Of a stretch of DNA of 64,000 bases, positions 8,695-17,906 are shown piece by piece. The notes beneath the pieces are model-generated. The model was not told the DNA's origin. It made no database searches and saw nothing but the letters and a program-made list of their open reading frames with translations. Origin of the DNA: Clostridia bacterium (GTDB lineage: Bacteria > Bacillota > Clostridia > Oscillospirales > Acutalibacteraceae). Position 1 is the stretch's first letter; every line of letters starts with the position of its first letter. Both the position numbers and the translations under genes were made by a program. The DNA lies in assembly GCA_017395425.1 (NCBI GenBank), contig JAFPUM010000062.1:1-64000 (forward strand), in the 5' to 3' direction.

Positions 8695-10302
8695 CTTGTT
8701 TCTCGCGGCAAGAATGGCGGGACGCGCCTCGATATAATCGTCATAGGTCATCATACGGTCGATGCAGCCCTCATCCATGATTTCAATGATACGGTCCGCC
8801 ACCGTCTGAATAAACTGATGGTCATGGGAGGCAAAGAGAATATTGCCCTTGAAGGCAATCAGACCGTCGTTGACCGCCGTGATGCTTTCGAGGTCGAGAT
8901 GGTTGGTGGGCTGATCCATCACCAGCACGTTGGAGCCGAACATCATCATGCGGGACAGCATACAGCGCACCCGCTCGCCGCCGGACAGAACATTGACCGG
9001 CTTGAGAACGTCATCGCCCGAGAAGAGCATTTTGCCCAGAAAGCCGCGCAGCGTCGTCTGGAGCGCGTCGTCGGCATACTGCGCCAGCCAGTCGATGATG
9101 GTCAGTTCGCAGCCGTCGAAATATTCCGAGCTGTCCTTCTGGAAATAAGATTGGGTGGTACTCACGCCCCACTTGAAGGAACCCTCATCCGGCTCCATCT
9201 CGCCCATGAGAATCTGGAACAGCGTGGTGTTGGCAATCTCGTTGTCACCCACGAAGGCAATTTTGTCGCCCTTATTCACGCGGAAGGAGACGTTGTTGAG
9301 TACCTTCACGCCGTTGACGGTCTTGCTGATGCCCTCCACCCATAGAATTTCCTTACCGGCTTCACGGTCCATATTGAACACCACAAAGGGATATTTGCGG
9401 GACGAAGCGGGCATTTCCTCCACGGTGAGCTTATCGAGCAGTTTCTTACGCGCCGTCGCCTGCTTTGCCTTGGACTTGTTGGCGGAAAAGCGCTCGATGA
9501 AGGACTGCAATTCCTTGATCTTGTCTTCACGCTTTTTGTTCTGATCATTCATCAGGCGCTGCATGAGCTGGCTGGAATGATACCAGAAATCGTAGTTGCC
9601 CACATACATTTTGATTTTGGTGTAGTCGATATCCACAATGTGGGTACAGACGTTGTTGAGAAAATGACGGTCGTGGGATACCACAATCACGGTGCCCTCA
9701 TAATCCATCAGGAAATCCTCCAGCCATGCGATGGACTGGATATCAAGATGGTTGGTCGGCTCGTCGAGCAGAATGATTTCCGGCTGACCGAAGAGTGCCT
9801 GCGCCAGCAGCACCTTGATCTTGTCGCGGTCATTGAGCGTGCTGACCGTGACATAGGGATCGATCTCCCCCAGACCCAGACCGCTCATGAGCTTGGATAC
9901 CTCGGTTTCGGCGTCCCAGCCGTTGAGTTCGGCGAATTCTCCCTCCAGTTCGGAGGCGAGAATGCCGTCTTCCTCACTGAAATCCGGCTTGGCATAGAGC
10001 GCGTCTTTTTCCTGAATGATCTCATACAGGCGGGGATTGCCCATGATAACGGTATCCATGATGGTGCAGTCGTTGTACTGGAAGTGGTTCTGCTTGAGAA
10101 TGGACATTCTCATTTCCTTGGGAATCACCACTTCACCGGTGGAAGGCTCCAGTTCTCCCGACAGGATTTTAAGGAAGGTCGATTTGCCCGCGCCGTTGGC
10201 GCCGATGATGCCATAGCAGTTGCCGGGCGTAAATTTGAGGTTTACGTCCTTGAAAAGCGTGGTGCCGCCGAAATTGAGGCTGACATTAGAAACTGTAATC
10301 AT
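8689..10302 (-). CDS. ABC-F family ATPase (YkpA/YbiT-like), tandem ATP-binding domains
   Basis: A 537-residue soluble protein with two ATP-binding domains and no membrane segments, as in ABC-F translation factors. Domain 1 has Walker A GANGAGKST, Walker B LLDEPTNHLD and an altered signature STLNDRDK in place of LSGGE. Domain 2 has an altered Walker A GDNEIANTT, an intact signature LSGGER and a Walker B VMDQPTNHLD with Gln for the catalytic Glu. So one composite ATP site looks intact and the other degenerate. A Lys-rich linker (about residues 245-290) separates the domains. Length and sequence suit the YkpA/YbiT branch more than antibiotic-resistance members. A promoter lies at 10350-10378 and the start has a GGAGG site. 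Confidence 0.92.
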   Translation of the reverse strand: MITVSNVSLNFGGTTLFKDVNLKFTPGNCYGIIGANGAGKSTFLKILSGELEPSTGEVVIPKEMRMSILKQNHFQYNDCTIMDTVIMGNPRLYEIIQEKDALYAKPDFSEEDGILASELEGEFAELNGWDAETEVSKLMSGLGLGEIDPYVTVSTLNDRDKIKVLLAQALFGQPEIILLDEPTNHLDIQSIAWLEDFLMDYEGTVIVVSHDRHFLNNVCTHIVDIDYTKIKMYVGNYDFWYHSSQLMQRLMNDQNKKREDKIKELQSFIERFSANKSKAKQATARKKLLDKLTVEEMPASSRKYPFVVFNMDREAGKEILWVEGISKTVNGVKVLNNVSFRVNKGDKIAFVGDNEIANTTLFQILMGEMEPDEGSFKWGVSTTQSYFQKDSSEYFDGCELTIIDWLAQYADDALQTTLRGFLGKMLFSGDDVLKPVNVLSGGERVRCMLSRMMMFGSNVLVMDQPTNHLDLESITAVNDGLIAFKGNILFASHDHQFIQTVADRIIEIMDEGCIDRMMTYDDYIEARPAILAARNKA

Positions 10303-10349
10303 GCGATGTCCTCCGTCTGTTAATGGTTTTACTTCATTTGTATCACTTT

Positions 10350-10378
10350 ATTGTAGCATTTTTCGCCACGTCTGTAAA
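10350..10378 (-). promoter_or_regulatory. Sigma-A promoter of the ABC-F gene
   Basis: TTTACA (10373-10378) and TACAAT (10350-10355) with a 17-bp spacer on the minus strand, about 50 bp upstream of the start codon. Confidence 0.7.
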
Positions 10379-10523
10379 CCGTTATTTTTACAAATGATTC
10401 ATTGACAAAGGGTGACAATTCTGACAGATGTGTTTTTGACAGAAAAATATCAATTGGATTTGTCGAATTATTACAAAAATTTAATTTTTATTAACAAAAA
10501 ATTCATAAATTAAAAGCTTCCCG

Positions 10524-10532
10524 TGGTATAAT
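10524..10532 (+). promoter_or_regulatory. Extended -10 promoter for the leader and small ORF at 10846
   Basis: TGGTATAAT is an extended -10 element; the -35 region is poor and the upstream DNA is very A/T rich. Transcription from here would give a leader of about 305 nt before the ORF at 10846. Confidence 0.55.
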
Positions 10533-10539
10533 ATGATTG

Positions 10540-10845
10540 GAAGTTGTGTATTGTTTTTGTTAAAATTGACGGTTTTTCCGCTTGGACAAGGTTCTTGTCC
10601 GTCACATTCGCCATAAGCGGATCGTTATCCGCATGTTTTTCCTCTTTAGTCGGGCTGGACCGTCAGATCAGAGGAGTCATATTTGGAGTATGTAACGCGT
10701 AAACTTCATGGATTGCTTTTTTAGTGTCACTTTTTTTGTAAAAAGTACGCACAGAGGTTTTACGGCAATCCGAATAGTCGTCCGGCGATACGGCATAGTG
10801 CCGGACGCGAGGGATACAATCAAGATAATACGGGAGGCATGACAG
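10540..10845 (+). ncRNA. Candidate structured 5' leader RNA of unknown class
   Basis: This 306-base stretch without a gene holds many complementary pairs: TGACGG (10567-10572) can pair with CCGTCA at 10599-10604 or at 10660-10665; CCGCTT (10578) with AAGCGG (10615); GACAAG with CTTGTC; GCGGAT with ATCCGC; CCTCT (10641) with AGAGG (10670); GGATTGC (10710) with GCAATCC (10765); and GTCCGGC (10780) with GCCGGAC (10800). Mutually exclusive pairings are what a regulatory leader would show. It matches no riboswitch class I can recall, so it is only a candidate. Confidence 0.4.
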
Positions 10846-11175
10846 ATGTATAGTGAATACGGTTTTATTTTTCCGACAGATCAACCCAATTGTGTGAGAA
10901 ACGGTGACTATAACGGCATGATGTCACCCTATCAGCCGGCAAACAATCTCACCGGCAGCAGCAACTTCACCTTTACCCGCGATCCGATCCAGCGTGAAAG
11001 GATCATTGAAATCGACGACCGGCTGATTTCCGCCAATGAAGAATACCGCGCACTGTCCATGAGTCTCGACACAGCCAGTGACGCGGTGAAGGATTATATC
11101 CAGACGCGCATCGTGGAACTGAAGGCGTCGCTTTCCGCGCTGGAACTCGAACGCACCCGCCTTCTGGCTTTTTGA
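10846..11175 (+). CDS. Small protein of unknown function with helical C-terminal half
   Basis: I do not recognise this 109-residue protein. The N-terminal 45 residues are polar and rich in Asn, Tyr, Pro and Gly, suggesting disorder; residues 50-109 are a heptad-like amphipathic helix (ending in LKASLSALELERTRLLAF) that could form a coiled coil. The ATG at 10846 has GGGAGG 8 bp upstream, and codon use looks like the neighbours. It stands alone behind a long structured leader and ahead of a strong terminator, so it is a single-gene transcript. It has no signal peptide. Confidence 0.7.
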   Translation: MYSEYGFIFPTDQPNCVRNGDYNGMMSPYQPANNLTGSSNFTFTRDPIQRERIIEIDDRLISANEEYRALSMSLDTASDAVKDYIQTRIVELKASLSALELERTRLLAF

Positions 11176-11245
11176 GCAACCAAAAGCATGATGGAAATGC
11201 GGCGGCGTTTCACGTGAACGCCTGCCCGTGAAAAAATGAAAAAGG

Positions 11246-11301
11246 AAAAAACAGCGCGGACGCTGTCGGACTGTAGGTTCGAGCGCCGTGCTGTTTTTTT
11301 G
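11246..11301. terminator. Bidirectional terminator between the small ORF and potD
   Basis: ACAGCGCGG (11251-11259) pairs with CCGTGCTGT (11286-11294), with A-runs before and T-runs after, so it can end transcripts from both sides. A second smaller hairpin, CGTCC/GGACG plus seven Ts, follows at about 11318-11337 for the plus strand. Confidence 0.75.
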
Positions 11302-11329
11302 GTTTCAGCGTCCGTCAGAGGACGTTTTT

Positions 11330-12421
11330 TTATTTGGACTGGTTCATCAGGTCTTCCCACTTCTGGGAGAGGAACGCGTTGGTTTCATCCGAAAGGACAT
11401 AGAAAACCTCGCACTCGGCGAGCTTTTCATCACTGGGATAGAAGAATGCGCCGGTGGCTTCCTCATCGAGCTGCTCCACCACGCAGGACATGGGAGAGGC
11501 ATAGCCGATATATTCGGTATTGGCAAGAGCGATATCCTCGCGGCACATGAAATCGATGTATTTTTCCGCAGCAGACTTGTTCTGGCAGCAGGTGGGAATA
11601 CACATGGAATCAATAAAGGTGTTGGCATGAGGCGGAATATAACCCTTGATATACTCGTTGCTCTCCTGAAGCATCAGCAGATCGCCGTTGTAATAGGGAG
11701 CAATGAGAGCTTCGCCGCTCTCCATCTTGTCAAAGATTTCGTCGCCGTAATACCCGCCCTTGACAACGGGCACCTGCTTGACCAGTTCCTGATAGCAGGC
11801 TTCCAGTTCCTCTTGATTTTCGCTGTTGAGGGAGTAGCCGAGCTTGGCTTCCGCCACGCCGAACGCATCGCGCTGGTTGTTGAACATCAGCACCTTGCCG
11901 GCGTATTTTTCATTCCAAAGCAAATCCCAGCTGTTCTCATCCACGTCGGCGGCGTCCACATAGCGGCTGTCGTAGAAAATCGCGGTGCAGCCCCATGTGT
12001 ACGGCACGGAGTATTCGCCTGTGGGATCGAAGGCGGGCTTGCGGAACTTTTCGTCGATGTTCTCAAAGTTGGGGATATTGTTGAAATCCAGCTTTTCCAG
12101 CATATTCTCGCGGATCATCTGCGAGATCATATAGTCAGAGGGAATGATGACGTCCACCGTCATACTGCCGCTCTTGATTTTGGCATACATTTCCTCATTG
12201 CTGGAAAAGTTGAGATAATGCACCTTGATACCGGTTTCCTTCTCAAACTGCTTGTTGGTGTCGAGCGATCCGTCGTCGCCGTTGGAGATGTATTCGCCCC
12301 AGTTGTAGACATAAATCTCCTCGCCCGTCATGGGAACGCCTTCGTCCTTGGCACAGCCGGTCACACACAATGCGGACAGCAGCATCGCTGCGGAAATCAC
12401 AAGAGATACGATTTTTTTCAT
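11330..12421 (-). CDS. potD: Spermidine/putrescine-binding lipoprotein PotD
   Basis: PotD is the membrane-anchored extracytoplasmic binding protein that delivers polyamines to PotABC. The 363-residue protein has a lipoprotein signal with CVTGC (Cys23), then the family start VYNWGEYIS, and VIIPSDYMISQMI, PYTWGCTAIFYDS and IPPHANTFIDSM, which line the polyamine site in PotD-like proteins. Start ATG at 12421 follows AAAGGA. It is last in the potA-potB-potC-potD operon, 31 bp after potC, and ends at a bidirectional terminator. Confidence 0.95.
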   Translation of the reverse strand: MKKIVSLVISAAMLLSALCVTGCAKDEGVPMTGEEIYVYNWGEYISNGDDGSLDTNKQFEKETGIKVHYLNFSSNEEMYAKIKSGSMTVDVIIPSDYMISQMIRENMLEKLDFNNIPNFENIDEKFRKPAFDPTGEYSVPYTWGCTAIFYDSRYVDAADVDENSWDLLWNEKYAGKVLMFNNQRDAFGVAEAKLGYSLNSENQEELEACYQELVKQVPVVKGGYYGDEIFDKMESGEALIAPYYNGDLLMLQESNEYIKGYIPPHANTFIDSMCIPTCCQNKSAAEKYIDFMCREDIALANTEYIGYASPMSCVVEQLDEEATGAFFYPSDEKLAECEVFYVLSDETNAFLSQKWEDLMNQSK

Positions 12422-12452
12422 GTATCAAAATCCTTTCTTTATTGAAAATCCT

Positions 12453-13274
12453 TCAAACTTCCTTATGGGCTTTTCGGTTGCGGCGCTGTTCGGCAATCTG
12501 CCGCGCGTTGATAGCAACCAGCAGCACCAGCACGATGAGGAACATCACTGCCGACAGCGCGTTGACCTTCGGACTGATGCGGCGCTTGGTCATGGAATAG
12601 ATCACCATCGGCAGCGTCTGCGCCGTCGAACCGCTCGTGAAATAGCTGATGACGAAATCGTCCAGCGAAAGGGTGAACGCCATCATGATGCCCGTAATAA
12701 TGCCCGGCATAATCTCCGGCATGACCACCTTCATAAACGCCTTCAGCGGCGGACAGCCCAGATCCTGCGCCGCCTCGTAGATACTCGGGTTCATCTGATT
12801 GAGCTTGGGCAGCACCGAGAGAACCACATAGGGAATACAGAATGTCACATGGGCAATCACTAAGGTGGTAAAGCCGGGGCGAAGCAGTCCCGTCGCGCCA
12901 AAAATCGCCACAAACAGCAGCATCATGGAAATGCCCGTCACGATGTCGGGATTGACCATCGGGATATTGTTGAGCGTGAGCATGACGGAACGAAGGTTCT
13001 TGTTCATGCTTTTCAGTCCCACGGCCGCCGCCGTGCCGATGATTGTGGCGATGACCGCCGCGAGTACCGCCACTTCCAGCGACACCCACAGTGCGCCGAG
13101 AATGGTTTCATCGTTGAAGAGGTTTTCGTACCACCGCAGGGAGAAGCCCTTCCAGACCGAACGGCTCTTGGTCGCGTTGAACGAAAACACAATCAGCACC
13201 ACGATGGGCGCGTAGAGAAAGAGAAAAATCAGTACCGTATAAATCGTAGAGAGTATCTTTGAAGCGTTTTTCAC
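12453..13274 (-). CDS. potC: Spermidine/putrescine ABC transporter permease PotC
   Basis: A 273-residue inner-membrane permease with about six transmembrane segments and the permease loop EAAQDLGCPPLKAFMKVVMPEIMPGI, the EAA-type motif that docks to the PotA ATPase. SFTLSLDD-like FTLSLDDFVISYF is typical of PotC. Its GTG start at 13274 overlaps the potB stop by a GTGA junction with a GGGGGG site just upstream, which indicates translational coupling. The C-terminal tail after the last membrane segment is short and basic. Confidence 0.95.
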   Translation of the reverse strand: MKNASKILSTIYTVLIFLFLYAPIVVLIVFSFNATKSRSVWKGFSLRWYENLFNDETILGALWVSLEVAVLAAVIATIIGTAAAVGLKSMNKNLRSVMLTLNNIPMVNPDIVTGISMMLLFVAIFGATGLLRPGFTTLVIAHVTFCIPYVVLSVLPKLNQMNPSIYEAAQDLGCPPLKAFMKVVMPEIMPGIITGIMMAFTLSLDDFVISYFTSGSTAQTLPMVIYSMTKRRISPKVNALSAVMFLIVLVLLVAINARQIAEQRRNRKAHKEV

Positions 13275-14089
13275 ATCATCAACCCCCCTGTTTCCTCACC
13301 GTCGTCAAATTTCTTCATGATCGCCATGCTGATGAGAATCAGCACCATCAGCACTAGCGAGAGTGCCGCGCCGACATTGTAATTCGGCGCCGCGCCCACA
13401 AACAGCCGCTCGATTACGTCGCCGATCAGCATATTGCTGCCGCCCCCGAGCAGCTTCGAGATGACGAAGGTACTCACCGACGGCACGAACACCATCGTAA
13501 TGCCCGTGATAACCCCCGGCAGGCTCAGCGGAAACACCACGCGCCGCAGGGTCGCCAGCTTGTCCGCGCCGAGATCGTTGGCAGCCTCGAAGAGACTGAC
13601 GTGAATCTTTTCCATCACCGAATAAATCGGCAGAATCATATAGGGCAGAAAGTTGTACACCATGCCCAGAATAATCGCGCCCTTGGTGTTGATCATATGG
13701 AGCGGTTCCATACCAACACTTTCCAGCAGATGATTGATCAGACCGTTGTTTTCGAGAATGGTCATCCACGCGTAAGTGCGCAGCAGGAAGTTCATCCACT
13801 GGGGCAGCATGAGCAGCATCATCATGGTCTGCTGCGCCGCCCAGCTCGCGCGGGACATGATATAGGCAAGCGGATAGCCCAGCAGCAGACAGAAGACCGT
13901 CGCCACCACGCCCATCACCAGCGAATCCTTCAGATAATTCCAGTAAGTGCCGATTTTCGCGATATTGTCCAAGGTAAACGCGCCTGACGCATCCGTAAAG
14001 GCGTACCAGCAGACCATACCCAGCGGCACCACCGTGAACACGATCACCCACACCATAAACGGCGAGGCAACCCATGAATCCTTTTTCAT
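13271..14089 (-). CDS. potB: Spermidine/putrescine ABC transporter permease PotB
   Basis: The second permease of the polyamine importer, about 272 residues with six predicted membrane segments, and the coupling motif EAANDLGADKLATLRRVVFPLSLPG. The open frame extends upstream to 14128, but the ATG at 14089 (MKKDSWVASPF) has GGAGGG 6 bp upstream and is chosen. It starts 13 bp after potA ends and overlaps potC, so all four pot genes form one operon. Confidence 0.95.
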   Translation of the reverse strand: MKKDSWVASPFMVWVIVFTVVPLGMVCWYAFTDASGAFTLDNIAKIGTYWNYLKDSLVMGVVATVFCLLLGYPLAYIMSRASWAAQQTMMMLLMLPQWMNFLLRTYAWMTILENNGLINHLLESVGMEPLHMINTKGAIILGMVYNFLPYMILPIYSVMEKIHVSLFEAANDLGADKLATLRRVVFPLSLPGVITGITMVFVPSVSTFVISKLLGGGSNMLIGDVIERLFVGAAPNYNVGAALSLVLMVLILISMAIMKKFDDGEETGGLMM

Positions 14090-14102
14090 TGACTGCCCTC
14101 CG

Positions 14103-15179
14103 TTATTCAAATTCTTCGTCGCCGGCATAGTCGCCGGTGTATTTCTTCATGATGTGGATATTTTCGGGCGTGACTGTCATGCCGATTTCCTTGCCATCTT
14201 CCTGCGCGACGGTGGATTGGATAATCCATTCCTCTTCCTCGCCCGGCACGTTGACATACATCTCATAGTGTACGCCTTTGAACGTCACCGACGTGACCGT
14301 GCCGCGCAGGTCGCTCTCTTCCTTCGGCACCACCACAATGTCTTCGGGACGAATCACCACGTCCACTTCCTCGTCCTTGGCAAAGCCCGTGTCCACGCAT
14401 TCAAAACGCGCATGACAAAATTCAACATCGCAGTCGGCGTGCATAATGCCGTCCACGATGTTGCTCTCTCCGATGAAGTCCGCAACAAAACCGTTCTCCG
14501 GCTCATTGTAAATATCCGTCGGCGAACCGATCTGCTGAATCACCCCGTGGTTCATCACCACAATGGTGTCCGACATGGAGAGCGCTTCCTCCTGATCGTG
14601 GGTCACATAGATAAACGTAATGCCCAGACGGCTCTGAATGCGCTTGAGTTCCACCTGCATTTCCTTGCGCAGCTTGAGATCGAGCGCGCCGAGCGGCTCG
14701 TCGAGCAACAGCACCTTCGGATCGTTGGCGAGTGCGCGGGCAATTGCCACGCGCTGCTGCTGTCCGCCCGAAAGGGTGGAAGTGCGCCGTTTTTCAAAGC
14801 CTTCCAGCGAGACGAGCTTGAGCATCTCCGCCACTTTCGCTTTGATCTCCGCCTCACTCTTGTGACGGATTCTCATGCCGAACGCGATATTCTCGTACAC
14901 GTTGAGGTGCGGGAAGAGCGCGTAACGCTGGAATACGGTGTTGAGCTGCCGCTTGTGAGGGGGCAGATCGTTGATTCGCTCCTTGCCGAAAAAAACATCC
15001 CCGCTGTCCGGCTCCTGAAAGCCGCCGATAATGCGGAGGGTCGTTGTCTTGCCGCACCCCGAGGGGCCCAGCAGCGTCACAAAGGTGCCGTCCTGAATGT
15101 CGAGATTGAGCTTGTCGAGGATGGTCTCCCCGTCAAACGACACCGAGATGTTTTTCAGACTAATGATATTTTCAGCCAT
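14103..15179 (-). CDS. potA: Spermidine/putrescine ABC transporter ATPase PotA
   Basis: The ATPase that powers polyamine uptake. Walker [10 protein letters not shown] is near residue 38, the signature LSGGQQQR near 136, Walker [13 protein letters not shown] near 156 and the switch His in [11 protein letters not shown]. The C-terminal 120 residues form the TOBE-type regulatory domain with VRPEDIVV. An in-frame GTG lies directly before the ATG; the ATG at 15179 has the better spacing (8 bp) to AAAGGAGG. It is the first gene of potABCD, preceded by two possible promoters. Confidence 0.95.
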   Translation of the reverse strand: MAENIISLKNISVSFDGETILDKLNLDIQDGTFVTLLGPSGCGKTTTLRIIGGFQEPDSGDVFFGKERINDLPPHKRQLNTVFQRYALFPHLNVYENIAFGMRIRHKSEAEIKAKVAEMLKLVSLEGFEKRRTSTLSGGQQQRVAIARALANDPKVLLLDEPLGALDLKLRKEMQVELKRIQSRLGITFIYVTHDQEEALSMSDTIVVMNHGVIQQIGSPTDIYNEPENGFVADFIGESNIVDGIMHADCDVEFCHARFECVDTGFAKDEEVDVVIRPEDIVVVPKEESDLRGTVTSVTFKGVHYEMYVNVPGEEEEWIIQSTVAQEDGKEIGMTVTPENIHIMKKYTGDYAGDEEFE

Positions 15180-15295
15180 CACAACATCCTCCTTTACTGA
15201 AATTTAGCTTTCTGCCCGCCACAGGTTATGAGCTGTTAGCTGATAGCCGTTAGCCGTTAGCTGAAAAACCTGCCAAGCCGAGACAAATCGCAGTA

Positions 15296-15324
15296 AATAT
15301 AGCATTAAACCAACCGTTTGTGAA
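15296..15324 (-). promoter_or_regulatory. Proximal candidate promoter of potABCD
   Basis: TTCACA (15319-15324) and TATATT (15296-15301) with a 17-bp spacer, about 115 bp upstream of potA. It deviates from the consensus at one base in each box. Confidence 0.5.
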
Positions 15325-15644
15325 CCGGTCGATGTAACAATACCGGAGTTCCCTGTCCAGATTGCTGTGCAAGAGTGCAAGGGCGCAAGGGTGCAAGGGC
15401 GCTCCGAAGGATATGCTGACCTTTTTTGTTGCTGTATTAGTTTTTTTCTCTGTCTTTTTTCAAAGCCGGGCGCACACATGAAATGGATTGTGATTCATTC
15501 GTTGTTTGTCATGGGGGAAAGCGGCATTTTCTCCACTCCTCCATTCCTCACTGCTCACTCGATTTGATACCTGCCTTTTTTGGCGCGTCCGTGAATCATT
15601 AACTTCAAAATTGCTATCATGCAAAATCAAGACCATTAGCACCT

Positions 15645-15673
15645 ATCTTAGCAGATAGTCAGACAAATGTCAA
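15645..15673 (-). promoter_or_regulatory. Distal candidate promoter pointing toward potABCD
   Basis: TTGACA (15668-15673) and TAAGAT (15645-15650) with a 17-bp spacer on the minus strand. There is no gene between it and potA. Confidence 0.55.
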
Positions 15674-15819
15674 TATATCATTTTTCAACTTTTTCCCCCG
15701 CTTTCCGGCATTTTTCTATTCATTATTCACTATATACGGTTCTTATACGTTTCGCGTCACATTGTCAAACACACCAAAATTTCCTGCCGGAAATCTCTTT
15801 ATCCAACTGCAATCAGCGG

Positions 15820-15848
15820 TTGCCAAACCGTTCACCATGTGATACAAT
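15820..15848 (+). promoter_or_regulatory. Sigma-A promoter of the serine hydrolase gene
   Basis: TTGCCA (15820-15825), 17 bp, TACAAT (15843-15848), about 95 bp upstream of the start at 15944. Confidence 0.6.
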
Positions 15849-15943
15849 AAACCGTGCTAACCGATTCAGAAAACATACCGGCTGATGCCTTTGTTTTATC
15901 TGCTTATTTTTTCACATCATGATCAAGGAGGGCATGAATTCCC

Positions 15944-17827
15944 ATGTCTCGCAGTCAACTTCTCTCCCGTCCCCTTCGCGCATTCGTCCTGCGGCTGTTC
16001 ATCACCGTCCTGCTGCTGACGGCGACGGTCTGCGCTGCCCTGCCGGTTTTCGCGGCGTCTGCCTCTGTCAAAGTGACAGGCGGTTCCGTCAATGTGCGCA
16101 GCGGCGCGGGAACCTCTTACACCGTGATCGACAGTGTCTATCAGAATGAAATCTACGCCTGTCTGGCGGAAAAGAAGGACGCTTCCGGTCAGAACTGGTA
16201 TCAGATAGCCCTTTCCGGTTCCCGGAAGGGCTGGATTACCGGCAAATATGCCAAGGACGTCACCGCCGCCACGCAGACAGTACAAATCACGGGCAACACG
16301 GTCAATGTCCGGATCGGCTGCGGCACCGATTATCCCACACTCGGCATAGCGGTCAAGGGTGCGGCTTACGGGTATCTCGGCAATCGTCAGGCATCGGACG
16401 ACACCGTCTGGTATCGTATCCGCTTCTCCGCAAACAGTGAAGGGTGGGTTTCGGGTCGGTACAGCATTCTTACCGCTGCGACGGGTATCGCCACTACCAC
16501 CACTGCCGCCGTATCCCCAACCCAAATCGCTTCCGCCACTTCCCCCACCGCGCCGCCACTTCCTACCGGCACCATACCCCAGCCCGGCAAATACGTCCGC
16601 GTCACCGCGTCTTCCGCCGTCGCGCACGTCACACCGGGGCATTCGGCAAAAGTCGCGGGTCAGGCAGCCAAAGGCAAAACCTTCCCCTATATCGAGAGCT
16701 ATACCACCGCCAAGAAGAACATCTGGTACAAGGTGCGCTTCACGGATGATACCATTGCGTGGCTGGCACAGACCGATTCCTGTATCATCACCGAAACGCC
16801 TGCTCTCTCCGACGCGCAGAAAGCGCTCAACCGCATCGCGCAAAAATACGGCGCGGTGGGCGTTCAGGTCGCTGTCATCAAAAATGGCACCGTCACGGAT
16901 ACATACGAATACGGCTACGCCGTCAAAAAGTCCGTTCCCATGACCGCCGACCATAAAATCCGCATCGCCTCCATCTCCAAGGTGGCAGTCGCCATGAATG
17001 CCATGAAAATGCGGGAAGAGGGTCTGATCGATCTCGATGAAAATATCGGCACCTATTGGCAGGTTAAGCCTTACCGCAAAACCACACTTCGCCAGCTGCT
17101 CACCCATACCTCTTACCTCAGGGACAATGGCTATTCCGGCACCCGTTCCGGCACAGCAAAGCAGCTTACCGCTTCTTCGTCCTTCCGGAGTTCCAACGCC
17201 TGGTCCTACAATAACTATGCTGTCGGACTTGCCGGCTCCACGCTGGAAGTGGCTGCGGGACAGCACCTCAATTCTTACGCTGCCGATCGTTTCTTCACGC
17301 CGCTCGGTATCGACGCTTCCTTCACGTCGGGCGATCTGAAAAATCCCGCGAAGCTCGCCGCCCTGTATAATCCCAGCGACAGCGTCACCCGAAGCGTTGC
17401 CTCTTCCAAGAGCTTTCATCAGAAGGCTGTCGGCGGCAACACCGCTTATTTTGCGGGCGGTCTGACCATCTCTGCCCGCGATATGGGCAAACTCACCGCT
17501 ATTCTCGCCGGTGACGGCGTCTATCAAGGAACCCGCTATCTCTCCAAGGAATCGGTCGCCCTCATGGAAACCTCCGTCACCAGCGGCTACGCCCGCGGTC
17601 ACAGCTTTTCACAGTGTATGCCCCTGCGGTATCAGACCAATCTCTACGGGCAGAAAAAACTCTATTACCACCTCGGCACCGCCTACGGTACCCTCTCCTT
17701 CATAGGCTACAATCCCGACACCAAAAACGGCGTCGTCATTCTTTCCACCGGCGCTTCCAACGGCTATGACAGCCGTGGCACCTTCTGTATCTGTGCCGAC
17801 CTCGCCGATTATTTTCTGAATCACTGA
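15944..17827 (+). CDS. Secreted beta-lactamase-fold serine hydrolase with SH3b repeats
   Basis: A 627-residue exported protein: signal peptide (residues about 12-38), two clear bacterial SH3 repeats (NVRSGAG near 50 and NVRIGCG near 120) plus a third more diverged one (215-285), a Thr/Ala/Pro-rich linker (175-215), then a class C beta-lactamase/D,D-peptidase-like domain from about 290. Catalytic motifs are SISK (Ser343, Lys346), the Tyr-X-Asn motif YNN (422-424) and HLG near 577. SH3b domains bind cell-wall peptides, so this is probably a wall-associated peptidase or esterase rather than a resistance enzyme. The ATG at 15944 follows AAGGAGGG; an ATG at 15934 is too close to it and out of frame. 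Confidence 0.9.
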   Translation: MSRSQLLSRPLRAFVLRLFITVLLLTATVCAALPVFAASASVKVTGGSVNVRSGAGTSYTVIDSVYQNEIYACLAEKKDASGQNWYQIALSGSRKGWITGKYAKDVTAATQTVQITGNTVNVRIGCGTDYPTLGIAVKGAAYGYLGNRQASDDTVWYRIRFSANSEGWVSGRYSILTAATGIATTTTAAVSPTQIASATSPTAPPLPTGTIPQPGKYVRVTASSAVAHVTPGHSAKVAGQAAKGKTFPYIESYTTAKKNIWYKVRFTDDTIAWLAQTDSCIITETPALSDAQKALNRIAQKYGAVGVQVAVIKNGTVTDTYEYGYAVKKSVPMTADHKIRIASISKVAVAMNAMKMREEGLIDLDENIGTYWQVKPYRKTTLRQLLTHTSYLRDNGYSGTRSGTAKQLTASSSFRSSNAWSYNNYAVGLAGSTLEVAAGQHLNSYAADRFFTPLGIDASFTSGDLKNPAKLAALYNPSDSVTRSVASSKSFHQKAVGGNTAYFAGGLTISARDMGKLTAILAGDGVYQGTRYLSKESVALMETSVTSGYARGHSFSQCMPLRYQTNLYGQKKLYYHLGTAYGTLSFIGYNPDTKNGVVILSTGASNGYDSRGTFCICADLADYFLNH

Positions 17828-17835
17828 CAATGCAA

Positions 17836-17887
17836 AACCGCCTCCGGACTTTCCCTGTTGAGAAAACCCGAAGGCGGTTGTTTTTTT
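17836..17887. terminator. Terminator between convergent genes
   Basis: AACCGCCT (17836-17843) pairs with AGGCGGTT (17872-17879), followed by a T-run. It ends the serine hydrolase transcript. Confidence 0.75.
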
Positions 17888-17906
17888 CATTTGAATCAGG
17901 CGACGC

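Larger units (their letters stand above)
15183..15943. other. Long intergenic region between potA and the serine hydrolase
   Basis: No convincing gene lies in these 760 bases. It holds two minus-strand promoter candidates for pot (15296-15324 and 15645-15673), one plus-strand promoter (15820-15848) and two stretches of short degenerate repeats: TTAGCTG/TTAGCCG units at 15231-15265 and GTGCAAGGGCGCAAGG units at 15367-15401. The far promoter would give a 460-nt pot leader; I found no recognisable riboswitch in it. Confidence 0.6.

Noticed and set aside
10540-10845. Known riboswitch class (c-di-GMP, SAM, cobalamin, ykkC, ydaO) in the leader.
   Set aside because: None of the conserved cores I can recall is present, so it is listed only as an unclassified candidate.
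15204-15479. 91-residue minus-strand frame upstream of potA.
   Set aside because: It runs through two short-repeat stretches and a promoter and has no ribosome site.
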